DNA of 22,903 bases from Cyanobacteria bacterium UBA3803 (GTDB taxonomy: Bacteria; Cyanobacteriota; Vampirovibrionia; Gastranaerophilales; Gastranaerophilaceae), in contig DFEL01000069.1 of the NCBI GenBank assembly GCA_002369055.1, positions 1-22,903 on the forward strand. The letters run 5' to 3'. Shown here one piece after another: positions 7,464 through 16,243 of this stretch. The stretch's first letter is position 1. Each line of letters opens with the position of its first letter. The translations under genes and the position numbers were made by a program. The notes below the pieces were generated by a model that saw only the letters and a list, made by a program, of their open reading frames with translations, did not search any database and was not told where the DNA came from.

Positions 7464-9197
7464 ATGAATAAAACGATTACAAATTATATAAAAAAGAATT
7501 TTTTAGAAATAGCAATAATATCTGTAGTAACATTTGTAGCACTGGTTTTACGGCTTTTATTGTTAAAAAACTATGGTGATTTGTGGCTGGATGAATTGTA
7601 TTCGTGGTATTTTGCAAGTCAAAAAACTATATTTGAAACTGTTTTTGAACTGTTGAAACAAGATTTACACATGCCATTATATTTCATAATTTTACATTTT
7701 TGGATGAAAATATTTGGTAACTCTGATATTTCAATGCATTTGTGTACAATGGCTTTAACAATACCATTAGTACCGTTATCTTTTTATGTTGTAAAGAATA
7801 TTTTTAATAAGTCGGCAGCATATTTTTCAATATTAGCACTGACAATTAATGCTTTTTGTATATATTATTCAATAGAAGTAAGGTTTTATGGCTTAGTGTT
7901 TGTATTGGCTTTGTTATCGGCATTTTTCTTTGTAAAAATGCTTGAAACCTTTGAAAAAAAATATATAACAGGATTTATAATAAGTCATGGACTTTTGTTA
8001 TATACTTTTTCAATTACCCCGTTACTAACATTTTGCTACGGTTTAGTTTGCGGAATTTATTTGTTAATTAAAAAAAAGGAAAATCAAAAAAAATATTATA
8101 AAGTGTTGTGTATAGTTGCCACAATTGCTCTGCCAACAGTATTATTTACTTTATATAATTTTATTTTAATGAAAACTCAAACAATTTGTTCTTTTTCAAA
8201 AGATATTTATACATTCAATTGGTTGGTAATTTTAGATGTTTTTGAAAATTTCTTTACCAATGATAACTACCAACTTTTGACAGGACAAATAAATGTTTAT
8301 TTAGGTTTTATTGATAAATTTCATTATCCGGATTATATAATATTCGTGTTTTTCCCATTGATAATTGGTATTGCAGGAGTTATAAGATGTATTTTTTCAA
8401 AAAATGAAAAACTGTATTTATTTTTATTGCCATCTTTGTTATTTTTTGCAATTGCATTGGTAATTGGTGCATTGGAAATTAATTCTTTTCTGACAAGGTA
8501 TGCTTCAATAATATTTCCTGTATTTGTTTGTTCTGCTTGTTACGGGCTGTCATTAATAAGACCAAAAACTTTATCTATAATTTTATTCATTTGCTTTTTA
8601 GTGTTAAATAGTTCATTTTATTTTGTTGTAAAACGTAATATCTTTAGCATTAACAGAATAGCTTTGGGTAACTTACCAAATATCATGAGTGCATATATTA
8701 TGCCATTTGATGATGATTTAATTTTAATTCCATATTCCGAAAAAAGGGTTAAACGATATATTCAACATGGAAACGTGATATCTTTTAATTTGGATGATGC
8801 ATTATTATTGAAAGATAAAGAGTCAAAAGATTTTTATTTTGGTATCGGCAAAGACGTTAATAGAAGCAATGTCAAAAAAATGTTATATTCTTCGGTGGTA
8901 AGTGATAAACCTTATGAAAGATATGAAAAAAATCTGTACAATAAATATATTTTAAAAATGAAAAAAGGACAAAAGTTTATAATAATTTCATTTAGAGATA
9001 CTTTTACAATGCCATTAAATTTAAATTGGCAAATATTGAATGATATGGAAATATATAATAATACAAATTTATTTACCCTTATAATGTCAAAAGTTTTGCG
9101 TGATAGTGTTCAAACAGCAGAAAAATATTTAGTGCAAAAAAATATTTATCATGATGAAAGAGGTGAATATTCAATATATGTTTACGAAAAACAATAA
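7464..9197 (+). CDS. polytopic GT-C glycosyltransferase, GT39/ArnT-like (paralog 2)
   Basis: A 577-aa protein of the same family and layout as the preceding gene. An N-terminal helix follows a short basic cytoplasmic stretch. Then come W-L-D43-E44-L in the first outer loop, D-L-H-M-P-L-Y at 67-73, Y-S-I-E-V-R-F-Y, multiple membrane helices, T-R-Y-A-S near the last helices, and a soluble C-terminal portion with K-K-G-Q-K and a final Y-V-Y-E-K-Q. It begins three bases after the upstream stop without a Shine-Dalgarno sequence, so translation probably depends on coupling. The pair presumably arose by tandem duplication followed by strong divergence. They could add different sugars or act on successive acceptors of the same glycan. 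Donor and acceptor unknown. Confidence 0.85.
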   Translation: MNKTITNYIKKNFLEIAIISVVTFVALVLRLLLLKNYGDLWLDELYSWYFASQKTIFETVFELLKQDLHMPLYFIILHFWMKIFGNSDISMHLCTMALTIPLVPLSFYVVKNIFNKSAAYFSILALTINAFCIYYSIEVRFYGLVFVLALLSAFFFVKMLETFEKKYITGFIISHGLLLYTFSITPLLTFCYGLVCGIYLLIKKKENQKKYYKVLCIVATIALPTVLFTLYNFILMKTQTICSFSKDIYTFNWLVILDVFENFFTNDNYQLLTGQINVYLGFIDKFHYPDYIIFVFFPLIIGIAGVIRCIFSKNEKLYLFLLPSLLFFAIALVIGALEINSFLTRYASIIFPVFVCSACYGLSLIRPKTLSIILFICFLVLNSSFYFVVKRNIFSINRIALGNLPNIMSAYIMPFDDDLILIPYSEKRVKRYIQHGNVISFNLDDALLLKDKESKDFYFGIGKDVNRSNVKKMLYSSVVSDKPYERYEKNLYNKYILKMKKGQKFIIISFRDTFTMPLNLNWQILNDMEIYNNTNLFTLIMSKVLRDSVQTAEKYLVQKNIYHDERGEYSIYVYEKQ

Positions 9198-9208
9198 TAG
9201 TTTTTTTG

Positions 9209-9217
9209 TGATAAAAT
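9209..9217 (+). promoter_or_regulatory. candidate extended -10 element for gatB
   Basis: TG-A-TAAAAT lies 23 bp upstream of the gatB ATG and would place transcription start near 9224, just ahead of the AGGAG site. No convincing -35 is visible; a run of seven T precedes it. The form matches the element at 411-419. Confidence 0.35.
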
Positions 9218-9240
9218 AAAATAAAACTTAGGAGAAAATA

Positions 9241-10683
9241 ATGGAAGATTTAAGAGAAAAATATGAAGTTGTGATAGGTTTAGAAGTTCACGCTCAATTA
9301 AAAACAAATTCAAAAATATTTGCACCTGACGGATGCGAATTCGGTAATGAACAAAATACGCAAATAAGTCCGATTACGTTGGGTATGCCTGGTGTTTTAC
9401 CTGTTTTAAATAAAGCAGTTGTAGATATGGGTATTTTAACCGGTTTAGCATTAAATTGTGAAATAGCTGAAAAATGTAAGTTTGATAGAAAACAATATTT
9501 TTATCCTGATTTACCAAAAGGTTATCAAATTTCTCAATATGATGAACCGATTTGCGGTAAAGGCTATTTAATGGTAAATGGCAAAAAAATTGGTATTACC
9601 AGAGCTCACCTTGAAGAAGACGCAGGAAAACTGGTTCACGCAGGAGCAGACGGTCTTGCAGGTTCAAGTTATTCGCTTGTTGATTTGAACAGAGCAGGAA
9701 CTCCGTTATTGGAAATTGTATCAGAACCTGATATGCGTTCACCTCAAGAAGCAAGACAATATATGGAAGAATTAAGAAATATTGTCCGTTATGTTGGTGT
9801 TTGCGACGGTAACTTAGAAGAAGGTTCCATGAGATGTGATGCAAACATTTCTATTATGCCAAAAGGTTCAACAAAATTCGGTACACGTGCAGAAATCAAA
9901 AATGTAAACAGTTTTAAGGCTTTAGAAAGAGCATTGGAATACGAAATAGACAGACAAATAGAACTTGTTGAAGACGGTGAAGAAGTTGTGCAAGAAACAA
10001 GACTATGGGATGATAATGCGGGTGTAACTCGTTCAATGCGTGGAAAAGAAGACGCTCATGATTACAGATATTTTCCTGAACCTGACTTGATGCCTCTTGA
10101 AATTTCAAGAGAATGGGTAGAAAGAATTAAAGCGACTATGCCTGAATTACCTGAACAAAAACGTCAACGATATATGGAACTTGGTTTAAGTGAGTATGAT
10201 GCAAGTGTTGTTGTTGAACAAATGGATTTGGCGATGTTCTTTGATGAAGTGCTGAAATTAGGGGCTAATCCTAAAATTGCCGTAAACTTTTTAATGGGTG
10301 AAATTTCAGCATATTTAAAAGAAGAAAAATTGTCTATCAATGAATCAAAATTAACTCCTGAAAACTTGGTTGAATTAATTACTCTAATTGAAAAAGCAAC
10401 AATTTCAAATAATATAGGTAAACAAATTATTGTTGATATGTTAAAAGACGGAGAAAAAGCATCTGCAATTGTTGAAAAGAAAGGCTTAAGTCAGATATCA
10501 GATACAGGTGCGATAAAAGAAATTGCACAAAAAATTATTGATGCAAATCCTTCACAGGTTGAAGCATACAGAGGCGGTAAAGATAAATTATTCGGCTTCT
10601 TTGTAGGTCAGGTAATGAAAGAAACAAAGGGCAGAGCAAACCCTCAAGCAGTTAACGAAATATTGAAAGAATTACTTGGTTAA
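9241..10683 (+). CDS. gatB: aspartyl/glutamyl-tRNA(Asn/Gln) amidotransferase subunit B
   Basis: A full-length 480-aa GatB, the kinase/tRNA-binding subunit of the GatCAB complex. GatCAB converts misacylated Glu-tRNA(Gln) and/or Asp-tRNA(Asn) to the correct amide in the cytoplasm. Clear family signatures: V-I-G-L-E-V-H-A-Q-L near the N-terminus, K-F-D-R-K-Q-Y-F-Y-P-D-L-P-K-G-Y-Q-I-S-Q, L-E-E-D-A-G-K, D-L-N-R-A-G-T-P-L-L-E-I-V-S-E-P-D, L-E-E-G-S-M-R-C-D-A-N, and H-D-Y-R-Y-F-P-E-P-D-L. A C-terminal YqeY-like helical tail ends in a G-F-F-V-G-Q-V-M-K-x-T-K-G-R-A-N-P block. The start has AGGAG at 9230-9234. gatA and gatC are not next to it in this window. Nothing is missing or unusual in the sequence. 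Confidence 0.98.
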   Translation: MEDLREKYEVVIGLEVHAQLKTNSKIFAPDGCEFGNEQNTQISPITLGMPGVLPVLNKAVVDMGILTGLALNCEIAEKCKFDRKQYFYPDLPKGYQISQYDEPICGKGYLMVNGKKIGITRAHLEEDAGKLVHAGADGLAGSSYSLVDLNRAGTPLLEIVSEPDMRSPQEARQYMEELRNIVRYVGVCDGNLEEGSMRCDANISIMPKGSTKFGTRAEIKNVNSFKALERALEYEIDRQIELVEDGEEVVQETRLWDDNAGVTRSMRGKEDAHDYRYFPEPDLMPLEISREWVERIKATMPELPEQKRQRYMELGLSEYDASVVVEQMDLAMFFDEVLKLGANPKIAVNFLMGEISAYLKEEKLSINESKLTPENLVELITLIEKATISNNIGKQIIVDMLKDGEKASAIVEKKGLSQISDTGAIKEIAQKIIDANPSQVEAYRGGKDKLFGFFVGQVMKETKGRANPQAVNEILKELLG

Positions 10684-10699
10684 TAAAGAGGTTTAGAAT

Positions 10700-11764
10700 A
10701 TGGGCTTATTTTCATCTAAAAAAACTTGCATGGATACAGAAATCCATGAACAACCTCAAATTTTGGAAAAAATATTGAAGGAATATGTTTCTGATAAAGG
10801 AATAATAACTTTTGATATGCCAAATGATATAAAAAAGGTTGTTTTGGTTGCAAGTGGGTCTTCTTATCACTGTGCAAGATTTGGTGCTGATTTGTTCGGT
10901 AAAATTGCGAATGTATCAGCAAGAGCAATTTATTCAAGCGAATATTTATTAAAACCAAAAGCTCCTGATGAAGAAGATATTTTATACATATTCATAACAC
11001 AATCAGGTGAAACGAGTGATACATTAAGAGCAGCAAAACGTGCAAAACAAATGAATATGAAAATTGCATGTATTACAAATAACAGTAAATCTTCAATTTG
11101 TCAGTATACAGATTATACGGTAAGCTGCTTTGCGGGCATTGAAAAAAGTATTGCTGCAACAAAATCTTTTACTGCTCAAATGTTATGCGTTACGCTAATT
11201 GCTTTTAAATATGCACAGATGCGTGATGTAGATGTTTTAGAACATATACAAAACCTTACAACATTACCAAGAGTTATCAAAGAAACTTTTGATATGAACA
11301 AGAAGATAAAACAGCTTGCAAATATGCTTAAAAAAGAAAAACATTTTATAATTACTGCTGACGGCATTTCTTATGCAATGGCAAAAGAAGCAGCATTAAA
11401 AATACAGGAAACATCTTATTTGTATGTTACTGCAATAATTTTAGGCGAATTTATGCACGGGCATGTTGCGGTATTAAATAATAAGATGCCATTAGTCTAT
11501 ATTTCGGCTTCCGGTGTTTCTTATTCAGCGGCAAAAAATTTAGAAAAAATTAAAAAAGATTATAATCCGCCAATTTATATAATAGGTCGTTCACACGAAA
11601 GAATTACACCAAACTTCAACATAACAATTGATAATGATGATGCAATATTGAGAATGTTCTCAAATGCAGTAGTAGTACAAATGCTTGCATTGGAAATTGC
11701 AAAATCATTAGGTCGTAATGTTGATAAACCAAAAGGTTTGGTAAAAGTTGTTACTGAAAACTAA
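10700..11764 (+). CDS. SIS-domain sugar-phosphate isomerase/deaminase, GlmS-like without glutaminase domain
   Basis: A 354-aa protein matching the isomerase half of glucosamine-6-phosphate synthase. Two SIS domains (about 45-170 and 205-340) follow an M-D-T-E-I-H-E-Q-P entry segment. S-G-S-S-Y (52-56) and T-Q-S-G-E-T (100-105) match sugar-phosphate binding loops. Residues equivalent to the GlmS isomerase active site are present: K234 and E237 in L-K-I-Q-E, H253 in F-M-H-G-H, and K349 in the terminal P-K-G-L-V-K-V-V-T-E. The N-terminal Ntn glutaminase domain (~240 residues) is absent, replaced by about 11 residues. Known relatives of this layout are NagB-II-type glucosamine-6-phosphate deaminases, FrlB-like deglycases and AgaS-like enzymes. 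The most likely role is deamination or isomerisation of an amino-sugar phosphate. It is 16 bp after gatB with AGAGG at 10687-10691. Confidence 0.85.
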   Translation: MGLFSSKKTCMDTEIHEQPQILEKILKEYVSDKGIITFDMPNDIKKVVLVASGSSYHCARFGADLFGKIANVSARAIYSSEYLLKPKAPDEEDILYIFITQSGETSDTLRAAKRAKQMNMKIACITNNSKSSICQYTDYTVSCFAGIEKSIAATKSFTAQMLCVTLIAFKYAQMRDVDVLEHIQNLTTLPRVIKETFDMNKKIKQLANMLKKEKHFIITADGISYAMAKEAALKIQETSYLYVTAIILGEFMHGHVAVLNNKMPLVYISASGVSYSAAKNLEKIKKDYNPPIYIIGRSHERITPNFNITIDNDDAILRMFSNAVVVQMLALEIAKSLGRNVDKPKGLVKVVTEN

Positions 11765-11893
11765 AGATAAAAAGTTTTTTGTTGTTTTATAAATAGTTCT
11801 AATTGCAAAATATATTTATAAATGTAACAATATTAAGGTATTATGACAAAAAATAATATAACGTGTTTTTAATACAATATATCTATATTTAAT

Positions 11894-11900
11894 GAAGGAG
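11894..11900 (+). promoter_or_regulatory. strong ribosome-binding site of the 197-aa protein
   Basis: GAAGGAG six bases before ATG 11907 is the best Shine-Dalgarno sequence in the window. A TACAAT at 11873-11878 upstream could be its -10, without a recognisable -35. The 142-bp gap before this gene also suggests its own transcription unit. Confidence 0.5.
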
Positions 11901-11906
11901 TAATAT

Positions 11907-12500
11907 ATGCCAAATAACAATGTTCAAACAGTTAAAATAGGTGGAGTAACATTTAACAAAGCAGATGTAAAATCCTCAGAAGTTATTTTAAAAGACGGAA
12001 AGAAAATAAACAGTGTATTTTTGCAAGACGGTACACATGTGGAGTTTCCTACTCAATCGGCTGATAATAAATCATCTGTTTCTCAAAATAATAGTACCTA
12101 TAGTGAGCCTGCATACGAATTTGGATATAATATGAGAAGTGGTAAATTTGAACCACACTGGACTGTAAAAGAATATGAAGATCCAAGCAAAAAGATAACG
12201 AACTTTCATAGAATGTCAGGTGCAACTATAACAGGTACAGAAAACGAAGATACATATAACTTGTATGGTTGTTCAAATTCAAAAGTTGATGTGTCTCAAA
12301 ACGATGGAAAAGCAGATACAGTAAGAGATTCAAAAGATCATACAGGTTCTTTATTTGGCGGTACTGATTGGACTCATGATAATAATACTTTTAAATTAGG
12401 TGAATCTGATAATGCAACTGTTGTACAAGATACTTTTTTACCAAAAAATAAAAAATATAAAGGTGAAGGAACATATAATTCAGGTACAGGTAATAAATAA
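11907..12500 (+). CDS. unrecognised beta-rich 197-aa protein
   Basis: No known family recognised. There is no signal peptide and no membrane segment. Residues 8-48 alternate short beta-type segments with Asp-Gly turns (K-D-G-K-K, Q-D-G-T-H). A Ser/Asn-rich linker follows at about 50-67. The second half carries an I-T-G-T-E-N-E-D-T-Y-N-L block followed by V-D-V-S-Q-N-D-G-K-A-D-T-V. These Gly/Asn/Asp-rich spaced turns recall RTX or beta-helix-type calcium repeats but do not match a full nonapeptide repeat. The C-terminus is Gly/Asn/Thr-rich and polar. A very good ribosome-binding site (GAAGGAG) and its own terminator indicate a single, well-translated transcript. It could be an exported or surface protein using a route not visible in the sequence, but this is speculation. 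Confidence 0.8.
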   Translation: MPNNNVQTVKIGGVTFNKADVKSSEVILKDGKKINSVFLQDGTHVEFPTQSADNKSSVSQNNSTYSEPAYEFGYNMRSGKFEPHWTVKEYEDPSKKITNFHRMSGATITGTENEDTYNLYGCSNSKVDVSQNDGKADTVRDSKDHTGSLFGGTDWTHDNNTFKLGESDNATVVQDTFLPKNKKYKGEGTYNSGTGNK

Positions 12501-12516
12501 ATATCAACTAAAACAT

Positions 12517-12545
12517 AAAAAATCGGCTTATTAAGCCGATTTTTT
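12517..12545. terminator. bidirectional rho-independent terminator
   Basis: A perfect inverted repeat (12517-12530 and 12532-12545) has a GC-containing core CGGCTTA/TAAGCCG flanked by a run of A on one side and T on the other, so it works on both strands. It lies between the converging 197-aa gene and the AsmA-like gene, and its right edge touches the AsmA-like stop codon. Confidence 0.9.
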
Positions 12546-15500
12546 TATTTGCTTAAATTTGGTAAATTATTAATAAAATCAGCGACACCGTTATTATTTT
12601 GTCTTGTTGTTGGTGCAGTTGTTGGCATTGACGCAGGTTGTTGAATATTAATAACTTTATTTATAACATTTTGTGTTGTTGTTTTAACTGTTTGAACTGC
12701 TTGTTGAGCATTTTGTTGAATAACGCTTCCTTTTGAATTTGCAGGTGTTGTTGTATTTGTAGTGTCTGTTTTTGGTGTTGCAAGCCATTTGAAAGATTTT
12801 ACTGATGATGTTGAATCTACTTTTCCGTCAATGATAACTTTGTATTCTTTTGTGTTTTCTTGTGCAGGACTTAAAGCAGGTAATAAACTTAAATTTTCAC
12901 CGGCAGGATTTGTAGTCATTTGATTTATTAATGATGATGTAACAGGACCAATTTTTGGTATTGATGCAATTAAGCTATTAACTGAAAAATTACCAATAGG
13001 ACCGAGTACATCAACAACTTCATTTGATAATCTGCCAAGTGCCGTAATTTGTGCATAATTTGTTAAAATATTATATTTACCCTTAATATACATACTCATT
13101 GCAGGCCCTGAAGTTTGAATTTTGTCCAGCAAAGCCCAACCGTTTCGTAATGTAATTTGACCTTTTATGTATTTAAAATCTCCTGTTTTCTTAACTTTTA
13201 CAGCACCTGCGACAGCACCCATTGTGGTTTTAAATACGTTATTTGCTAAAATGTTTTGAGCATACAGTAAGTTCTCCAATTTACCTAAGGTACCCATTTG
13301 ACCGTTTGAAACTTGGAAATTTACATTACCTTTAAGACTTTGTATTATTTGTTCTTCTGTCAGTCCTCTTGTTGTCAAATCTATTGCATCAAAGTCAAGT
13401 GAACCTTCCATAAGGTTATTAACACCTGTGCAAGCATAAGTTGCTGATAGTGCTGCAAGATTTCGACCTTGCATGTTTATTGCAGAACTTGCATATAATA
13501 AATTGTAGATTACATTTCCTGCAATTTTGCCACCGTAAGCAATACCTTCTATGTTGTTTAATTTGAAAATATTATTGTGTAAATTAAAATCAGAAGTTAT
13601 ATTTGTTGCAACAATTGTGCCTGACGAAATTCTGTCAACTTTTGCCTTTCCGTTTGCAATCGTAATTCCTGCATTTGTACCTGGTGCCATTGCATTTTGC
13701 GGTAAGTTATTTAGCATTTGAGTAAGTGTATCTGCATTGATGTTTGTTGCATTAAATTCCATAGATTTAATATAGATACCTTTATTTATATTACTATTCA
13801 TTGTTGCAATAATATTCATTGAAGAATCGGCAACATTTGCTTGTCCGCAGTATATATCAATAAGATTTTTGGTAGCATTAACAGTAATATTTTTAGCAGT
13901 TGTTTGAAGCGTTGGAATTGATGCGTTAGGAATATTAATCATACCTGTAATTACCGGTGCCGTTGTTGTTCCGTTTATATTAATATCACCCTTTATTTGT
14001 ACTTTTGAATTTTTAAATCCGGGAACAGATATTATAGCTTGATTTGGAATAGAAATATTTAAACTGTTTATATTTTGCACTTTTCCTGTAAGGTTTGAAA
14101 TTGAACCTTTTGCAAAAAGGACTTTTGATGAACCTGCCAAATTTGCATTGAAATTGCTGCCAAGACTTTTATTTGCAGAATGTGCATTAATGCTGATATC
14201 ATTGATTTTTAAAGTGTTATTTTCAATCAGCATAGATGCATTAATTAACGACGTTTTTCCTTGTAATGAACTTATATCAACAAAAGACAAATAATTTGTG
14301 TTGTTTGCCATAATTTGTCCGTTGATGTTTTGAACTTTATCATTACCCGTAATTTTTACTGCTATTGGAAGTCTTCCCGTTGCATTTATCGTATTTCTTA
14401 TGCTTTTATCCAAAGAATTTTTGATATCAACTGCACCAAGCATACCGTTTGCGGTTATATCAATATTCATTTTCGATGTTGTGTATTCTTTAATTTTTCC
14501 TAATATATTTATTTTAGAGTTGTTTAAGTTTACGTAAACATTATCAAGATTAATGTCTTTTTCATTAAAACTGATTTTAGAGTTTGGCACGGAAAAAGTC
14601 GGAAGTCCTGATAATGATATTTTTAATCCTTTAATTATACCTGTACCATTTATTTTTATACCGTCTGTTTCTGCTTCAACTTTTGCTTGTGATAAAATTA
14701 CACCTGCTTTGTTTGGCTTGTTGTATATATTGATATTTGAAATATCTACGTTAATTTGAGGTTTTATTTTGTCTAACTTACCTTTAACAATACCATTTAA
14801 TGTTATTGAGCCTGAATTTATATTATTTTCTTTGAGCAAATTTAGTTGTCCTAAGGAAACCAGAGCGGCTTTTAAAGGTATTTTATCAGCAAGTATTCTT
14901 AAATTTGCATAAGCATTAGTATCAACAGCACCGGTTAAAGATAGCGGAGAACCGTTAAAATTTGCACTTGCTTTTTTTATATCAATTTTATTACCTGAAA
15001 AGTCAATATTTGCTTGGATATTTTTTAAGGCAACTTTATATATATTATAGTAAATATTTGCATCAGCAATTTTTAAAAATCCGTCTGAATTTATTGTTTT
15101 GAAGTCACTTTTAATATTAAAATCAGCATTGATAACACCATTTGCCTGTAAACCGTTGATATCACTTAATCCGATAGCATTTAACGATGCATTGATTAAT
15201 GCGAATATACTTTTTAATTCTAAGTGATTACTTTTTACATTTAAGTTAATATATTGTTTTTTGCCATATTGAAACAATCCGTCAATAGTTGCTTTTTCAT
15301 TGCTTCCTGTATATAAATCGGATAGTATTTTAATCATATTTCCGTCAGCACCTAAATCAATTCGACTGTTTGGCAATTGTTTTCCTTGAACTTTAACGGA
15401 TAAATTTTGAATACTTGCTGTACCGTAGGTTTTTAAATCATCTAATGAACCTTTTAATTTTAAATTAGCATCAATACTTGCAGTTAAATTAAATTTATAA

Positions 15501-16234
15501 ATATTATTCAAAATATCTATGATATTTACTTTTTCAGTATTTGTTTCGTTTGTTTGTTGTGCCGTGAAATCAGGCATTACGTGAGAAGTTAAGTCTACAT
15601 TATAATCGAATTGTTTTCTATCTTGTAAAAGAATTTCACCGGTTGCTTTTAATCTTATTTTTTTATTTAAATAAAAGTCTGTAACTGTAAAATCAGAACC
15701 TTTTATTGCATATTTTTTATTAGTTAAAATATCAATTAGTGTTATAAAATATTTACCTGCCGAGATATTAGGCATATTTTCGGACAGCTTAAAACCATAA
15801 GGCAGTTCAGCCGGTTGTCCTGTTTGAGTTTCATCTTGCGGGATATATTTTTCAAGTGTAAATGTTCCGTCTTTTTCTACTCCAAGCCTTGCGATAATTT
15901 TTTCAACAGAAACTTTATCTATTTTTATTTGTTTTATAAACAGATAAGGAATTGATACAGTTACATCAAGGTTATCTATCTGTGCAAATTTTTTACCTGA
16001 TTTATAATAACCGTTTATTTTTCCTATTTTTGCACCTGCGGATAAATTCCAAGATGTTGAAATACTTATGTTTTCTGCTTTTATAATTAATCCTTGTTGA
16101 GCGTTATCATCATCATTGAGTTCATAAGTATAATCATCGAGTTTTACAAAAGCAGGAACTATGAATAAGAAAGCCAAATATAATATAATTAATAATACAC
16201 AAACAGTTATAGATATAAATTTTAAGGCTTTCAT
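12545..16234 (-). CDS. AsmA-family inner-membrane-anchored envelope protein
   Basis: A 1229-aa protein with one N-terminal membrane helix (about 7-30) and a very long beta-rich periplasmic-type region of repeated short strands. Near residues 860-1100 is an AsmA-like C-terminal domain (G-L-T-E-E-Q-I-I-Q-S-L-K-G-N-V-N-F, then N-G-Q-M-G-T-L-G-K-L). The final ~90 residues are a Thr/Gln/Pro-rich low-complexity tail. AsmA/TamB/YhdP-class proteins form long hydrophobic grooves and are implicated in phospholipid transport or outer-membrane assembly in diderms, so an outer membrane is implied. The repetitive Asn/Ile/Thr-rich composition fits that fold. The ATG has AGGGGA at 16239-16244, overlapping the tsaD stop, so it is co-translated as the second gene of a tsaD operon. 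Which AsmA subfamily it belongs to is unclear. Confidence 0.82.
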   Translation of the reverse strand: MKALKFISITVCVLLIILYLAFLFIVPAFVKLDDYTYELNDDDNAQQGLIIKAENISISTSWNLSAGAKIGKINGYYKSGKKFAQIDNLDVTVSIPYLFIKQIKIDKVSVEKIIARLGVEKDGTFTLEKYIPQDETQTGQPAELPYGFKLSENMPNISAGKYFITLIDILTNKKYAIKGSDFTVTDFYLNKKIRLKATGEILLQDRKQFDYNVDLTSHVMPDFTAQQTNETNTEKVNIIDILNNIYKFNLTASIDANLKLKGSLDDLKTYGTASIQNLSVKVQGKQLPNSRIDLGADGNMIKILSDLYTGSNEKATIDGLFQYGKKQYINLNVKSNHLELKSIFALINASLNAIGLSDINGLQANGVINADFNIKSDFKTINSDGFLKIADANIYYNIYKVALKNIQANIDFSGNKIDIKKASANFNGSPLSLTGAVDTNAYANLRILADKIPLKAALVSLGQLNLLKENNINSGSITLNGIVKGKLDKIKPQINVDISNINIYNKPNKAGVILSQAKVEAETDGIKINGTGIIKGLKISLSGLPTFSVPNSKISFNEKDINLDNVYVNLNNSKINILGKIKEYTTSKMNIDITANGMLGAVDIKNSLDKSIRNTINATGRLPIAVKITGNDKVQNINGQIMANNTNYLSFVDISSLQGKTSLINASMLIENNTLKINDISINAHSANKSLGSNFNANLAGSSKVLFAKGSISNLTGKVQNINSLNISIPNQAIISVPGFKNSKVQIKGDININGTTTAPVITGMINIPNASIPTLQTTAKNITVNATKNLIDIYCGQANVADSSMNIIATMNSNINKGIYIKSMEFNATNINADTLTQMLNNLPQNAMAPGTNAGITIANGKAKVDRISSGTIVATNITSDFNLHNNIFKLNNIEGIAYGGKIAGNVIYNLLYASSAINMQGRNLAALSATYACTGVNNLMEGSLDFDAIDLTTRGLTEEQIIQSLKGNVNFQVSNGQMGTLGKLENLLYAQNILANNVFKTTMGAVAGAVKVKKTGDFKYIKGQITLRNGWALLDKIQTSGPAMSMYIKGKYNILTNYAQITALGRLSNEVVDVLGPIGNFSVNSLIASIPKIGPVTSSLINQMTTNPAGENLSLLPALSPAQENTKEYKVIIDGKVDSTSSVKSFKWLATPKTDTTNTTTPANSKGSVIQQNAQQAVQTVKTTTQNVINKVINIQQPASMPTTAPTTRQNNNGVADFINNLPNLSK

Positions 16235-16243
16235 TTTATCCCC

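Noticed and set aside
11757..11780. Weak hairpin (AAAACT/AGTTTT) plus T-run after the SIS-domain gene as a terminator
   Set aside because: Only six pairs with one G-C and a 10-base loop overlapping the stop region; common in AT-rich DNA.
12545..16234. Calling the 1229-aa protein an autotransporter or adhesin because of Asn/Thr repeats
   Set aside because: It has a single N-terminal anchor, an AsmA-like C-terminal block and no beta-barrel or anchor motif at the end.
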